Positions 43,415-51,704 of a stretch of 64,000 nucleotides of DNA are shown piece by piece (within the stretch, counting starts at the first letter, position 1; the number at the start of each line of letters is the position of its first letter). Under the pieces are notes generated by a model. The model was not told the origin of the DNA, made no database searches, and saw nothing but the letters and a program-made list of their open reading frames with translations. Made by a program: the position numbers and the translations under genes. The DNA is from Rhodococcus sp. IEGM 1409. GTDB taxonomy: Bacteria; Actinomycetota; Actinomycetes; Mycobacteriales; Mycobacteriaceae. Location: contig NZ_JASHKN010000015.1 of the NCBI RefSeq assembly GCF_030056735.1, positions 44,221 through 108,220 on the forward strand, written 5' to 3'.

Positions 43415-44459
43415 GAATTCCCTCCAAAAATGCAGTCTGATCCGCTAGATAACCGGGAGCGAAGATCGAACGGGGAGCAAGAACGGCCACCAGAGCCGAC
43501 ATCACTTCCGAGTCTTCGAGGTCCTTCTCCACAATCGAGTGAGTGGCGTCGGGATACTTCTCGACCACCAATTGCCCAGGGGAGTCGAGTAATTCGCGGT
43601 ACACCCTTTCCGTATCGGCCACGTCGACGTTGACGTCTTGACCGCCGAGAATCAAGAACACCGGAACCTTCACGGTTTCGAGATCGGCTCGCACGTCCGA
43701 TCGGTAGTTCTTTCGAATGAAGTTCCACCGATCTTCGGTGAGACCGTCAGCCTCGCCGGAGGCCACGAGATCTTCGAACGATGCATCACGGGCCAACTGT
43801 TCCAAGTTCTTCGCGCGGCTGACCCGCGCTTTCTCGAACTCGTCGGCCGATGCATTTCTCTCGGAAAGCTCTGCAAGAGTATTGAATTCACCTTGTTGAA
43901 GCCAGTTGATCGCGGGACCGACGGCAATGACGAACGCGAGGTCCGGGTCGAGGTTTACCACCTTGGGCATCACCCAACCTGCCTGGCTTGCACCCCACAG
44001 GCCGATACGAGACAAATCGATATCCGAGCGGCCCCGCGCCCACTCGATTGCAGCTTCCGTCTCCGCGGCCCGATCGTCCATGCTCTGATCGAGCCAATTA
44101 CCCGGCGCCCCGTTGACCCCCGGCTTGTCCCAGGAGAGTGACGCGTACCCAGCGGTTGCAAACGCCTCCCAGACCGGCCGGTAGAACGTCTCGTGTGTTG
44201 CATCGACCGGTCCGTCTCCGTGGACGAAAACCACGAGCCCGAAGGGGCCGTCACCGTGTTCGGGCAGGGCAAGGACTCCCTGGAGTGGCACCGATCCCCC
44301 GGTAATCGTCACTTTCTCCTCACGAATGTCATAGGTGTTCTGGTACAGCGTCCAGCCCACAAGTCCAACGATCAGAACAACGACCACCGCCAGGGAAGTA
44401 ACCACCCACCTGCGCAAACGAGGGTTGCCCTTCCTCTCACTCACCGATTGCACTGCCAT
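43407..44459 (-). CDS. Membrane-anchored alpha/beta hydrolase
   Basis: The 350-residue protein has an N-terminal anchor helix (WVVTSLAVVVVLIVGLVGWTLY, about 18-39) and a hydrolase domain outside: LVVFVHGDGPVDATHE (oxyanion HG), IGLWGASQAGWVMPKVV (nucleophile Ser in GxSxxG), VFLILGGQDVNVDV (Asp) and YPDATHSIVEKD (His). It is likely an esterase or peptidase of the DLH/S9-like group with unknown substrate. It is divergent from paaX across a perfect palindrome. Confidence 0.82.
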   Translation of the reverse strand: MAVQSVSERKGNPRLRRWVVTSLAVVVVLIVGLVGWTLYQNTYDIREEKVTITGGSVPLQGVLALPEHGDGPFGLVVFVHGDGPVDATHETFYRPVWEAFATAGYASLSWDKPGVNGAPGNWLDQSMDDRAAETEAAIEWARGRSDIDLSRIGLWGASQAGWVMPKVVNLDPDLAFVIAVGPAINWLQQGEFNTLAELSERNASADEFEKARVSRAKNLEQLARDASFEDLVASGEADGLTEDRWNFIRKNYRSDVRADLETVKVPVFLILGGQDVNVDVADTERVYRELLDSPGQLVVEKYPDATHSIVEKDLEDSEVMSALVAVLAPRSIFAPGYLADQTAFLEGIHG

Positions 44460-44483
44460 CTTCCCGTCCTAACGTACGAATTG

Positions 44484-44497
44484 AAAACGATCGTTTT
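44484..44497. promoter_or_regulatory. Palindromic operator between hydrolase and paaX
   Basis: AAAACGATCGTTTT is a perfect 14-bp palindrome flanked by GTAC on both sides (44474 and 44508 area). It lies 19 bases before the paaX start and 25 before the divergent hydrolase. It is probably the PaaX-family binding site. Confidence 0.7.
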
Positions 44498-44515
44498 GAC
44501 GTCGATAGTACAGTT

Positions 44516-45427
44516 ATGGGCGAAGATGTCGAGACGCGAGGAAAGGGCAGGGCGATGACCGACCGAGACGTCGATGTACCCACGAGGATTTTGATCGAGG
44601 GACTACTGCGCACGGACGGAACTGTCGACGGGCACACCCTCTATGCCACCGCCGACGCCCTCGACAAAACAGATCAACAGGTTCGGCTGTGCATCAAGCG
44701 TTTGGTCGCCGAGGGAAAGTTCACTCAGGAGGGACGCGGGCGTCAGGCCACGCTGCGAGCCACGCCGAAAGCCGTGCGCGAGATGGAACCCGACGTCGAA
44801 TTCGTTCGGCTGGCGTATCAACAAGATCGCGACTCCGCGACGCCGTGGGACGGGTGCTGGCATCTGGCTGGATTCGCAATTCCGGAGTCGTCACGGAAAG
44901 CACGAGATGCGCTGCGCACCAGGGTGGTCTACCTCGGCGGCGCGCTCGTCCAGGGCGGTCTGTACGTCTCGCCGCACGCCTGGGAACCGTACGTTCTCGA
45001 TGCGGCCGCCGAACTCGACGTCGAACAGCACCTGTCCTCGCTCACCACTCGTGATCTGAAAGTGGGCACCCTCGAAGAACCCGTGAAGATTGCGGCACAG
45101 TTGTGGCCACTGGACGAGATCGCAGCCGGATACGAACGGCTGCTCGATGTAGCGACCGCACGCCTGCACAAACTGCAGAGCACCCAAGACACCGATGCCG
45201 TCACGATGACCATCGAGCTCGCGGCGGAATTCACGCGAGCCATGGAACCGGATCCGCTGCTGCCGCCAGAATTGCTGCCCACCAACTGGATCGGCAGGCG
45301 GGCACGCTCCGTCACGGCACAGTGCTGGACGCTGCTGGCACAGGTGGACGGCGCCGACAAACTACCGTCGCTGTTCCACCTGTACGCAGATGCAATCGGT
45401 GGCGATCAGGACGCGAGCGTGCGCTGA
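44516..45427 (+). CDS. PaaX-family transcriptional regulator
   Basis: The 303-residue protein starts at the ATG at 44516; the second ATG at 44555 is an alternative. It has the PaaX winged-helix N-terminus (TRILIEGLLRTDGTVDGHTLYATADALDKTDQQVRLCIKRLVAEGKFTQEGRGRQATLRAT), the central Cas2-like domain (WDGCWHLAGFAIPESSRKARDALRTRVVYLGGALVQGGLYVSPHAW) and the C-terminal helical domain. PaaX proteins repress aromatic-acid catabolism in response to CoA thioesters. No paa genes are nearby, so its target is probably the divergent hydrolase-dehydrogenase operon. Confidence 0.88.
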   Translation: MGEDVETRGKGRAMTDRDVDVPTRILIEGLLRTDGTVDGHTLYATADALDKTDQQVRLCIKRLVAEGKFTQEGRGRQATLRATPKAVREMEPDVEFVRLAYQQDRDSATPWDGCWHLAGFAIPESSRKARDALRTRVVYLGGALVQGGLYVSPHAWEPYVLDAAAELDVEQHLSSLTTRDLKVGTLEEPVKIAAQLWPLDEIAAGYERLLDVATARLHKLQSTQDTDAVTMTIELAAEFTRAMEPDPLLPPELLPTNWIGRRARSVTAQCWTLLAQVDGADKLPSLFHLYADAIGGDQDASVR

Positions 45428-46020
45428 CGGGGCGGCAGTCCGAAACGACCGAGGACCTCGTCGACTGCGGTAGACGGTGTCACCAGGCCGCGATCCTGGA
45501 GCCACGGAATGGTGCTGTCCACCAGGTGCTCGAGAGTGCGGGGCAATGCGAGAGGCAGCAACGTCACACCGTCGGCAACCTCGGCAGCTCGGATATCGGC
45601 GATCAAACTGCCGAGACCGGAAGGTGTTCCGACGTAATGAAGCGAAACGGGAACCCGCGGCGCAGTCAAGGCGCTGTCCAACTGTGCAAGCTCTTTACGA
45701 GCGGAGCGAGCTTCCGGCGCGATCAGAATCTCGAGATCGACCAGTACTGCGACGGTGTCGGGATCGCGTCCTTCTTCGGCGACGGCAGCACGTATCCGTG
45801 CGCGTTCGAGCTGCGCCTCACGCAGGTCTGCAGCCCGAATCCGAACCACATTGGTAGGAAATGAAGCCAAATCGAGAACCCTGTCGCTCTCGGTGAGGTC
45901 CACCCAATAGTCGCCGCCGATGATGGGCAGGTTTCCGGGTGCGCCCTCAGCGGCCGGATGGTGACCGGAACCGGTCAACTCGACCGCTACGTGCAGAGAA
46001 TGCGAAGCGAGTGAAGACAT
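45406..46020 (-). CDS. Shortened luciferase-like (LLM) flavin monooxygenase
   Basis: The 204-residue protein starts at the ATG at 46020 with TCGGAGG upstream. The first 35 residues (LHVAVELTGSGHHPAAEGAPG, GGDYWVDLTESDRV) match the N-terminus of class C LLM monooxygenases. Residues 55-195 match the C-terminal half (VVRIRAADLREAQLERARIRAAVAEEGRDPD, LEHLVDSTIPWLQDRGL). About 150-200 residues of the barrel between them are absent. It may be an internally deleted enzyme or a specialised mini-LLM. A cysteine leader peptide lies directly upstream. The 3' end overlaps paaX by 22 bases. Confidence 0.65.
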   Translation of the reverse strand: MSSLASHSLHVAVELTGSGHHPAAEGAPGNLPIIGGDYWVDLTESDRVLDLASFPTNVVRIRAADLREAQLERARIRAAVAEEGRDPDTVAVLVDLEILIAPEARSARKELAQLDSALTAPRVPVSLHYVGTPSGLGSLIADIRAAEVADGVTLLPLALPRTLEHLVDSTIPWLQDRGLVTPSTAVDEVLGRFGLPPRQRTLAS

Positions 46021-46035
46021 GTGTGACCTCCGAAA

Positions 46036-46146
46036 ATCAGAAAAGTGTGGGATGAGCGAGACGAATCGTCAGCTCGAACACATTCCTGACGAGGTGCGGC
46101 ACAGATCGACATGGCGACGGCACCACTGACCGAGAGTGATACTCAC
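46036..46146 (-). CDS. Second cysteine-rich 'RRHVDLCRT' leader peptide
   Basis: A minus-strand ORF from the GTG at 46146 has 36 codons and includes [15 protein letters not shown], with Cys codons at positions 9 and 16. The stop at 46036 lies 15 bases before the LLM start, just ahead of its GGAGG. The core RRHVDLCRT is identical in the leader before the flavin reductase at 14.2 kb. This matches the actinobacterial leader-peptide type associated with sulfur genes. Confidence 0.7.
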
Positions 46147-46151
46147 TCTCG
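46131..46151. promoter_or_regulatory. Palindrome at the start of the LLM leader
   Basis: CGAGAGTGA-tac-TCACTCTCG is a perfect 9-3-9 inverted repeat that includes the leader GTG. The promoter of the other leader at 14.2 kb is also wrapped in a 9-bp inverted repeat, of different sequence. It may be an operator or an RNA hairpin at the leader start. Confidence 0.55.
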
Positions 46152-46230
46152 AAGGAGTGGCGGGAAAGTCCGCTGGTGCCATGGCTGCCATGCTAGTTGT
46201 CCGTTCGAGTTTTCGGGGACCGAGCTCAGC

Positions 46231-47556
46231 TCAGACGCACTCGGCTGCGCCGGCATTGTCGTCTGCAGCTCCGAGGAAGGGGCGGGTCTCGGGCACGGGG
46301 TTCCACGCACCGGCGGTCTTCGCGTAGTTCCAATCACGCTGATTCGAAACCAGGATGTTCACGGCGTCGACCAACCTCGTCACGTCGTCCGAGCTGCTAC
46401 CGAGGCCGAGGCTGGCACGAACTGCGCCGCCGGAGAGGCCGAGGCGTGCGAGCACCGGGTGTGCGCAGAAGCGTCCGTCGCGAACTCCGATGCCGTGTTC
46501 TGCAGACAGGAAAGCGGCGATCTCGCCCGCTTCGAATCCGTCGACGGTGAAAGTCACAATTCCGACGGCGTCAGGAGCGTCGTTCCACAGTCGCACCAGC
46601 GAGACTCCCTCGATGGCGGACAAGCCCTCGGTGAGCTGGGCGGTGAGCGCCTTCTCGTGCTCGGCGATGACGTCGAAGTCCAGGGCGTGCAGGGTTTCGC
46701 ATGCGGTCGCGATTGCTGCGGCGCCGAGAACGTTGGGCGAACCGGCCTCGTGGCGTGCGGGCGCACAAGCCCACTCGGTGGACTCGATGGTCACCTCGCG
46801 GACGGCGCCGCCGCCGGCGAGGTACGGCTGAGCCTCGTCGAGCCAGTCACGGCGTCCGACCAGAACGCCGGCGCCGAAGGGTGCGTACAGCTTGTGCCCC
46901 GAGAACGCGACGTAGTCGACGCCGCATTCCTGCAGGTCGATGCGACGGTGGGGAGCCAACTGAGCAGCGTCGACGAGGATACGTGCGCCGCAACGGTGAG
47001 CGATGTCAGCCAAGCGTGCAATCGGCAGGATCTCGCCGGTCACGTTGGAGGCGCCGGTGATTGCGAGCAGTGCGGCAGGCTTGGTGCACAGTTCACCGAT
47101 CAGGCGCTCGATGGTCTCTTCGATGGTGTCTGCGGCGGTGACGATACGAGCGTCGTTCCACGGCAACAGGTTTGCGTGATGCTCGACGTCGAGGACAACG
47201 GTGCTGCCGGGGACGCACTGGGCCAGCAGGTTCAGCGAATCAGTGGTGTTTCGGGTGAAGACGACGACCTGATCGTCGGCACAGTTCACGAAACGAGCAA
47301 CGGATTCGCGAGCGTTCTCGTAGGTGAGGGTGGAGATCCGGGATGCGTAGCCGGCACCGCGGTGGACGCTGGCGTACGTCGGCAACAACTCGGCAATACG
47401 GTCGGTGACCTGGGCCAATGCCGGTGCACTCGCGGCGTAGTCGAAGTTGGCGTAGGAGCATTCGCCGCCCTGAACCAGCGGAACCTGCAGGTCAGCACCC
47501 GAAACCTTGGCGATCGGAGCGGTGCAGCAGGTGTCGGCACTCAATACAGCAGTCAT
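46231..47556 (-). CDS. Cysteine desulfurase-like class V aminotransferase
   Basis: The protein has 441 residues from the ATG at 47556; a TTG nine bases earlier is possible. PLP fold type I landmarks are NFDYAASAPAL, FTRNTTDSLNLLAQ, VDVEHHANLLPWN-like segment, ITGASNVTGEILPI, ILVDAAQLAPHRRIDL and the PLP lysine in VDYVAFSGHKLYAPFGAGVLVG. SufS/CsdA-like enzymes take sulfur from cysteine; related members are lyases. A candidate Cys (RDGRFCAHPV) occupies the C-terminal active loop. A SAM-IV riboswitch upstream ties it to sulfur/methionine supply. Confidence 0.86.
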   Translation of the reverse strand: MTAVLSADTCCTAPIAKVSGADLQVPLVQGGECSYANFDYAASAPALAQVTDRIAELLPTYASVHRGAGYASRISTLTYENARESVARFVNCADDQVVVFTRNTTDSLNLLAQCVPGSTVVLDVEHHANLLPWNDARIVTAADTIEETIERLIGELCTKPAALLAITGASNVTGEILPIARLADIAHRCGARILVDAAQLAPHRRIDLQECGVDYVAFSGHKLYAPFGAGVLVGRRDWLDEAQPYLAGGGAVREVTIESTEWACAPARHEAGSPNVLGAAAIATACETLHALDFDVIAEHEKALTAQLTEGLSAIEGVSLVRLWNDAPDAVGIVTFTVDGFEAGEIAAFLSAEHGIGVRDGRFCAHPVLARLGLSGGAVRASLGLGSSSDDVTRLVDAVNILVSNQRDWNYAKTAGAWNPVPETRPFLGAADDNAGAAECV

Positions 47557-47644
47557 CGAAGACAATCCTCACGTTCAAGGACTCGTTCGTCGGGTGATGG
47601 CCCCGGAAGAGTCCGCGCTTGCCGCATTCGTTTTCGAACGCAGC

Positions 47645-47726
47645 CGGGTCGTCACCCGGAGCACCCCACCGCGGAGGAGGGTTGCCGACCAGCAAGCCGG
47701 GGCTGAACACTGGTACTCGTGACCTG
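47645..47726 (-). promoter_or_regulatory. SAM-IV riboswitch
   Basis: On the minus strand the leader reads GGTCACGAGTACCAG, then AGCCCCGGCTTGCTGG and CGGCAACCCTCC, then CGCGGTGGGGTGCTCCGGGTGACGACC split over 47671-47645. This order of blocks (GGTCA..GAG..CCAG, AGCCCCGGCTTGCTGG, GGCAACCCTCC, GGTGGGGTGC, GGGTGA-GACC) is that of actinobacterial SAM-IV elements. The element binds S-adenosylmethionine and should lower expression of the desulfurase-like gene 90 bases downstream when SAM is abundant. Confidence 0.88.
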
Positions 47727-47784
47727 GCAACGAGGATGGCAGGAACGTCCTGCGCTTGTCAAGACGAAGCTGCGAAGGCCGTCG

Positions 47785-48246
47785 TCACGGCGTGATAATT
47801 CGGCAGCCGAGGTGGAGTGCAAGTCTGGTTTCCGGATCGGCCGGATCCACCGAGAGAAGGCGCTGAATTCGATCGATCCGAATCGATACGGTGTTGCGGT
47901 GCAAGCCCATTCGTGTTGCGGTGTGCGCCTGAGATGATTCTTGGTCGAGGTACGTCGAGAGGGTCTCGAGCAACTCTCCATTCGTATCTCGTAGCGGCGC
48001 GAGCAGTGCCGCGGCCGCGGGCTGAAACGTGTCGGTCCGCGTCCGCGCCAGCAGCAACTGCGCCAGCCCGAGGCGGTCCACGTGCAGGAACCGGCCGGTC
48101 TGCGACCTGGAACCGGCGAGCCGAGCGGCATCTCCCGCCTCCGACAGAGACGCTCCGAATCTGGCTGGGCCCACAACACGATGCTGAGTACCCAAACTCC
48201 GCCGATGGAGTTTGCCCCGGCAAGTCGTCATCGCACCCGTTGGCAT
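47785..48246 (-). pseudogene. Truncated PucR-type regulator (C-terminal HTH only)
   Basis: Residues 50-150 of this 153-residue frame form the PucR C-terminal region: GRFLHVDRLGLAQLLLARTRTDTFQPAAAALLAPL, TLSTYLDQESSQAHTATRMGLHRNTVSIRIDRIQRLL. The first 50 residues are unlike a protein domain, and the sensor and GGDEF-like domains of full PucR proteins (about 500 residues, as at 17.9 kb) are missing. A short stand-alone HTH protein is possible, but a 5'-deleted gene is more likely. Confidence 0.6.
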
Positions 48247-48389
48247 CCGCCGCCCCCGAAGGTCTCACTTGACGACGTTTGCTGCGCCGAAACTGCCATC
48301 ACATCTACTACTCCTTCGAGTTCGCTTGTAACAAAACAACTCCCGCGACCGAAAATGTCGGTGAACCGCAACAGCGAAGGGAAGTAACG

Positions 48390-48533
48390 ATGATGGGATC
48401 AGCAGACGTAATGGCCTGGCTCGCCGAGGGTTACCTCGCCGGCGATCCGATTCGCTATCCGCTCTACGTCGGATCGATGTTCCTGGCAATGCCGTTCCAG
48501 CTGATCGGCGTAATTCTGGGTCACCCCTTCTGA
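48390..48533 (+). CDS. Small single-helix membrane protein
   Basis: A 47-residue ORF (ATG at 48390, second ATG next) has AAGGGAAG before it. The peptide DVMAWLAEGYLAGDPIRYPL is followed by a hydrophobic helix YVGSMFLAMPFQLIGVILG. The stop overlaps the 3' end of the convergent YtfJ-like gene. It has no known family but looks like a genuine small membrane protein. Confidence 0.45.
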   Translation: MMGSADVMAWLAEGYLAGDPIRYPLYVGSMFLAMPFQLIGVILGHPF

Positions 48534-48847
48534 ATCGTCACATCAGGCCAGGGCGGTCGACGTAGAACGGCCAATGTTGCGATCACAGCGGCCGCCAATC
48601 CGATGAACTCCCCCATCAACGCTGCTCTGGTGTGATCGACGGCCGGTGACCACGACGGCTCACCGTCGTGGATCGAGAACACTCCGACTGGCACCGGAAT
48701 CGGGTCGCGGCGCCACCGCCGGTGTAGACGCGAAACCGTGATGATCGTCGTTCCGTCGCTGGTCTGGTGCGGTTCACCGAAGATCGTCGAGGTCCCTGAT
48801 TCCGCTCGAAGGCGCTCCACCGCATCACGAATCTCCATGGTCTCCAT
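48521..48847 (-). CDS. GerW/YtfJ-like small protein with C-terminal helix
   Basis: The frame gives 108 residues from the ATG at 48847; the ATG at 48838 with GGAG before it is equally possible. The segment STIFGEPHQTSDGTTIITVSRLHR (about 20-43) is the core of the Spore_YtfJ/GerW family. A single membrane helix follows near 78-97 (MGEFIGLAAAVIATLAVL). In Actinobacteria such proteins are not sporulation-specific and their role is unknown. Confidence 0.6.
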   Translation of the reverse strand: METMEIRDAVERLRAESGTSTIFGEPHQTSDGTTIITVSRLHRRWRRDPIPVPVGVFSIHDGEPSWSPAVDHTRAALMGEFIGLAAAVIATLAVLRRPPWPDVTIQKG

Positions 48848-48905
48848 CGTCGCACCAAAACAGCAGGGTCGCACCGAAACAGCAGCCCTGTGCGAGTATC
48901 CATCG

Positions 48906-49328
48906 ATGGCCGAATGGTGGAATCCGAGCAGGCGCGTCGAGCGATGGTGGCAGACGATCATGCTGGCCTGGCTTCTCGTTGTGGTCGGTCCAAGCACCAT
49001 CGATACGGTGACCACAGAACCAACGGCTTGGAATTGGACATGGCTGGCGATTTGGTTGTTTGCAACCGTCGGATTTGCCTACGGCACCGCCCAAGCCTGG
49101 CGAACCAGGAACAATCCGCAACCAGTCTGGCTGGAAGGGATACCCGCACCCTCCGAATCGTCGGCGCCAGTGATACCTGCCGACGACGTCCGCAGCGCAC
49201 TCGCGTCGGCTGACGGCCGCATCCCGGCAATCAAGGCACTACGCGAACAACATCCGGGCTTGGGCCTGAAGGATGCGATGGATCTGATCGACGCCCAGCG
49301 AGGAGAACAGGGCCCGCACCGCCGATAG
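48906..49328 (+). CDS. Membrane protein with L7/L12 C-terminal-like domain
   Basis: The protein has 140 residues from the ATG at 48906. Two membrane helices lie at about 16-33 and 42-60 (TIMLAWLLVVVGPST, TWLAIWLFATVGFAYG). The C-terminal part, DGRIPAIKALREQHPGLGLKDAMDLIDAQRG, has the I-K-A-L-R-E...G-L-G-L-K-x-A-x-D-L-x-D pattern of the ribosomal L7/L12 C-terminal fold, which occurs in several actinobacterial membrane proteins. The function is unknown. It is divergent from the YtfJ-like gene. Confidence 0.6.
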   Translation: MAEWWNPSRRVERWWQTIMLAWLLVVVGPSTIDTVTTEPTAWNWTWLAIWLFATVGFAYGTAQAWRTRNNPQPVWLEGIPAPSESSAPVIPADDVRSALASADGRIPAIKALREQHPGLGLKDAMDLIDAQRGEQGPHRR

Positions 49329-49752
49329 TTGCGACCATCACAATCACAGTTAGGTATCGGAACCACACTGCCGCGATCGAGCGCGCACGCCAAGAGTTAA
49401 CCACCTGACAGACAAGCTGATTCGCCGAGTTTGACAAAAGTGATCGACCGATGTGAGTTGACCCGACCGATTCAACTCACCGTACCAATCGAATTCACCT
49501 TTCATGGATTCCAAAAGAGTCCAATCTTGCTATTGTTCAACGGTTTAAAACCGGTGAAGCGCCTGTCCGCGATACGTTTCGCGACAGTGCAGCATCTTTC
49601 GTTCAGTTGAGTTGACCGAACCTTGACGTTACGTTGAATTTCAAAGCAATAGCTCGGTCTTGACTGCGATGGCGTGAGCGAAACACCCACCTACGCGTGA
49701 CACGTGGCCGCCCGAATGGGCGCTGTGAATACCTGAATGTTCGAGGAGTGGA
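49329..49752 (+). other. Intergenic region upstream of the BCCT gene
   Basis: No coding frame is convincing in these 424 bases. GTGAGTTGA (49453-49461) and TCAACTCAC (49472-49480) form a perfect 9-bp inverted repeat, and GAGTTGACC recurs near 49608. A/T content is higher than in the neighbouring genes. This is likely an extended promoter of an osmotically controlled transporter; CGAGGAGTGGA precedes the ATG. Confidence 0.5.
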
Positions 49753-51606
49753 ATGACTGCGGTCAAAACTGCGTGGCGTGAACTACGGAAACCCGTGTTC
49801 ATCCCCGCGTCGATAGTGATCTTTGCCCTGATCGCCTTTGCCGTGATCTACGCGGGAACCGCTGCGGACGCATTCGAAACACTCAACAACGTGATCAGCG
49901 ACGGCGTCGGCTGGTGGTACATCCTCTCCGCCACCGGTTTCGTGATCTTTGCGCTGTACTGCGGAATCAGCCGCATCGGCAACATCCGATTGGGGCGTGA
50001 CGACGAGCAACCCGAGTTCGGGATGCTCTCGTGGTTCGCGATGCTTTTCAGCGCCGGCATGGGCATCGGCCTCGTGTTCTACGGAGTAGCAGAACCGCTT
50101 TCGCACTATGTGAGCCCTCCCGTAGCCGGGCAGATCGCGGGATCGACCGACGCCGCAGCCAATCAAGCGATGGAACTGACGCTGTTCCACTGGGGTCTGC
50201 ATGCATGGGCGATCTACGTCGTCGTCGGCCTGGGTCTGGCGTACATGACTTATCGCAAGGGTCGCCCGCTGTCGATCCGTTGGCTGCTCGAGCCACTCCT
50301 CGGACGCGCTCGCATCGAGGGAAAGATCGGCCATGCCATCGACGTCGTCGCCATCGTCGGCACGTTGTTCGGTGTCGCGACGTCGTTGGGCTTCGGTGTC
50401 CAGCAGATCTCGGCCGGCCTGGACTACCTCGGCTGGGTGGAGACCGACAACTGGTTGGTCATCACCATCATCATCATCGTGACGGGCATGGCCACCTTCT
50501 CGGTCGTCTCCGGAGTCACCAAGGGCCTCAAGTGGCTCTCCAACATCAACATGATGCTCGCTGCAGCGCTGGCCCTGTTCGTCCTCATTCTCGGTCCGAC
50601 ACTGTTCCTCATGCAGTCGTGGGTGCAGAACCTCGGCGGATACGTCCAGGCCCTGCCCGAGCTGATGCTGCGCACGTCCCCGTTCGCCGAAGACGGCTGG
50701 CAGGGTGCCTGGACCATCTTCTACTGGGGTTGGTGGATGAGCTGGGCGCCGTTCGTCGGCATGTTCATCGCGCGCATCTCACGTGGCCGCACCATCCGCG
50801 AGTTCGTCTTCGGCGTGCTGCTGGCACCGACGCTGGTCGGATCGCTGTGGTTCACGATCTTCGGTAACTCCGGCATTCTGCGTCAGCGCAACGAGGGCAC
50901 GATGCTCGACGCATCCGGCGCAGTGGACACCAACACGTCACTGTTCACGCTTCTGGACGGACTTCCGCTCGGAACGATTTCGAGTGTCCTCGCGATCGTC
51001 GTGATCGTGTTCTTCTTCGTCACGTCCGCGGATTCCGGCTCGATCGTCATCGACATCCTCGCGACGGGTGGCAGCCTGGAGACCTCCAAGATCACGCGTG
51101 TCTACTGGACGTTCCTCTCCGGTGCCGCCGCTGCGGTTCTCCTCATCGTGGGTGGCAGCGGATCGCTCACGGCGCTACAGACCGTTGCCATCGCCACCGC
51201 CGTGCCGTTCTCGGTCATCATGGTGCTGGCATGTCTGTCGATGTTGAAGGCGTTCCGGTACGAGGTCGCGTCGGCCCCGCGCTACCTGCGGGTTTCGACA
51301 AATACCGCGGCATCGACCGACGTTCCGCAACCCGCCGAGAAACGGCTCCGCGATCTGAAGATCTCGTCCACCTTCGCCGGGCTCACCCCGTCGCAAAGCG
51401 GGATCACGACGGAACCCTCCGACGCCCACATGCTCGTCGCGGTGCACGAAGTTCCCGCCCATGCGGTCAACATCGACCCGGACACCGGCGCTGTCGACTT
51501 CTCCGAGGATTCGAAGGTCGTCGATCCGCTGGGCGGAGAGGTGTTCGACACACCCGAGTTCGCCGACTCGGCAGAAGGGCACGCCCAAGCTGCCAGTACG
51601 GACTGA
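49753..51606 (+). CDS. BCCT-family betaine/choline/carnitine transporter
   Basis: The 617-residue transporter has 12 predicted helices and a long acidic C-terminal tail. BCCT signatures are FSAGMGIGLVFYGVAEPLSHY (glycine-rich TM3 region), ELTLFHWGLHAWAIY, and the aromatic box segment IFYWGWWMSWAPFVGMFIARISRGRTIREFVFG. It takes up quaternary amines such as glycine betaine with Na+ or H+. The tail of about 110 residues is acidic rather than basic as in BetP, so osmosensing by the tail is uncertain. The NRPS gene begins 98 bases after its stop. Confidence 0.92.
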   Translation: MTAVKTAWRELRKPVFIPASIVIFALIAFAVIYAGTAADAFETLNNVISDGVGWWYILSATGFVIFALYCGISRIGNIRLGRDDEQPEFGMLSWFAMLFSAGMGIGLVFYGVAEPLSHYVSPPVAGQIAGSTDAAANQAMELTLFHWGLHAWAIYVVVGLGLAYMTYRKGRPLSIRWLLEPLLGRARIEGKIGHAIDVVAIVGTLFGVATSLGFGVQQISAGLDYLGWVETDNWLVITIIIIVTGMATFSVVSGVTKGLKWLSNINMMLAAALALFVLILGPTLFLMQSWVQNLGGYVQALPELMLRTSPFAEDGWQGAWTIFYWGWWMSWAPFVGMFIARISRGRTIREFVFGVLLAPTLVGSLWFTIFGNSGILRQRNEGTMLDASGAVDTNTSLFTLLDGLPLGTISSVLAIVVIVFFFVTSADSGSIVIDILATGGSLETSKITRVYWTFLSGAAAAVLLIVGGSGSLTALQTVAIATAVPFSVIMVLACLSMLKAFRYEVASAPRYLRVSTNTAASTDVPQPAEKRLRDLKISSTFAGLTPSQSGITTEPSDAHMLVAVHEVPAHAVNIDPDTGAVDFSEDSKVVDPLGGEVFDTPEFADSAEGHAQAASTD

Positions 51607-51704
51607 CCGGCACGTTCGGCATGTTGCATTAGGCATATCTGTTCACCAACTCGCAAACTTGTCATGAGACTTTCAACTCGACAGTTCGCAGGACTCTAAG
51701 TTTC

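Noticed and set aside
44516..45427. Phenylacetate degradation locus
   Set aside because: Only the PaaX-type regulator is present; no paa catabolic genes occur in the window.
46111..47706. 531-residue plus-strand ORF opposite the desulfurase-like gene
   Set aside because: It is antisense to a clear PLP enzyme and a SAM-IV element, and no motif is recognisable in it.
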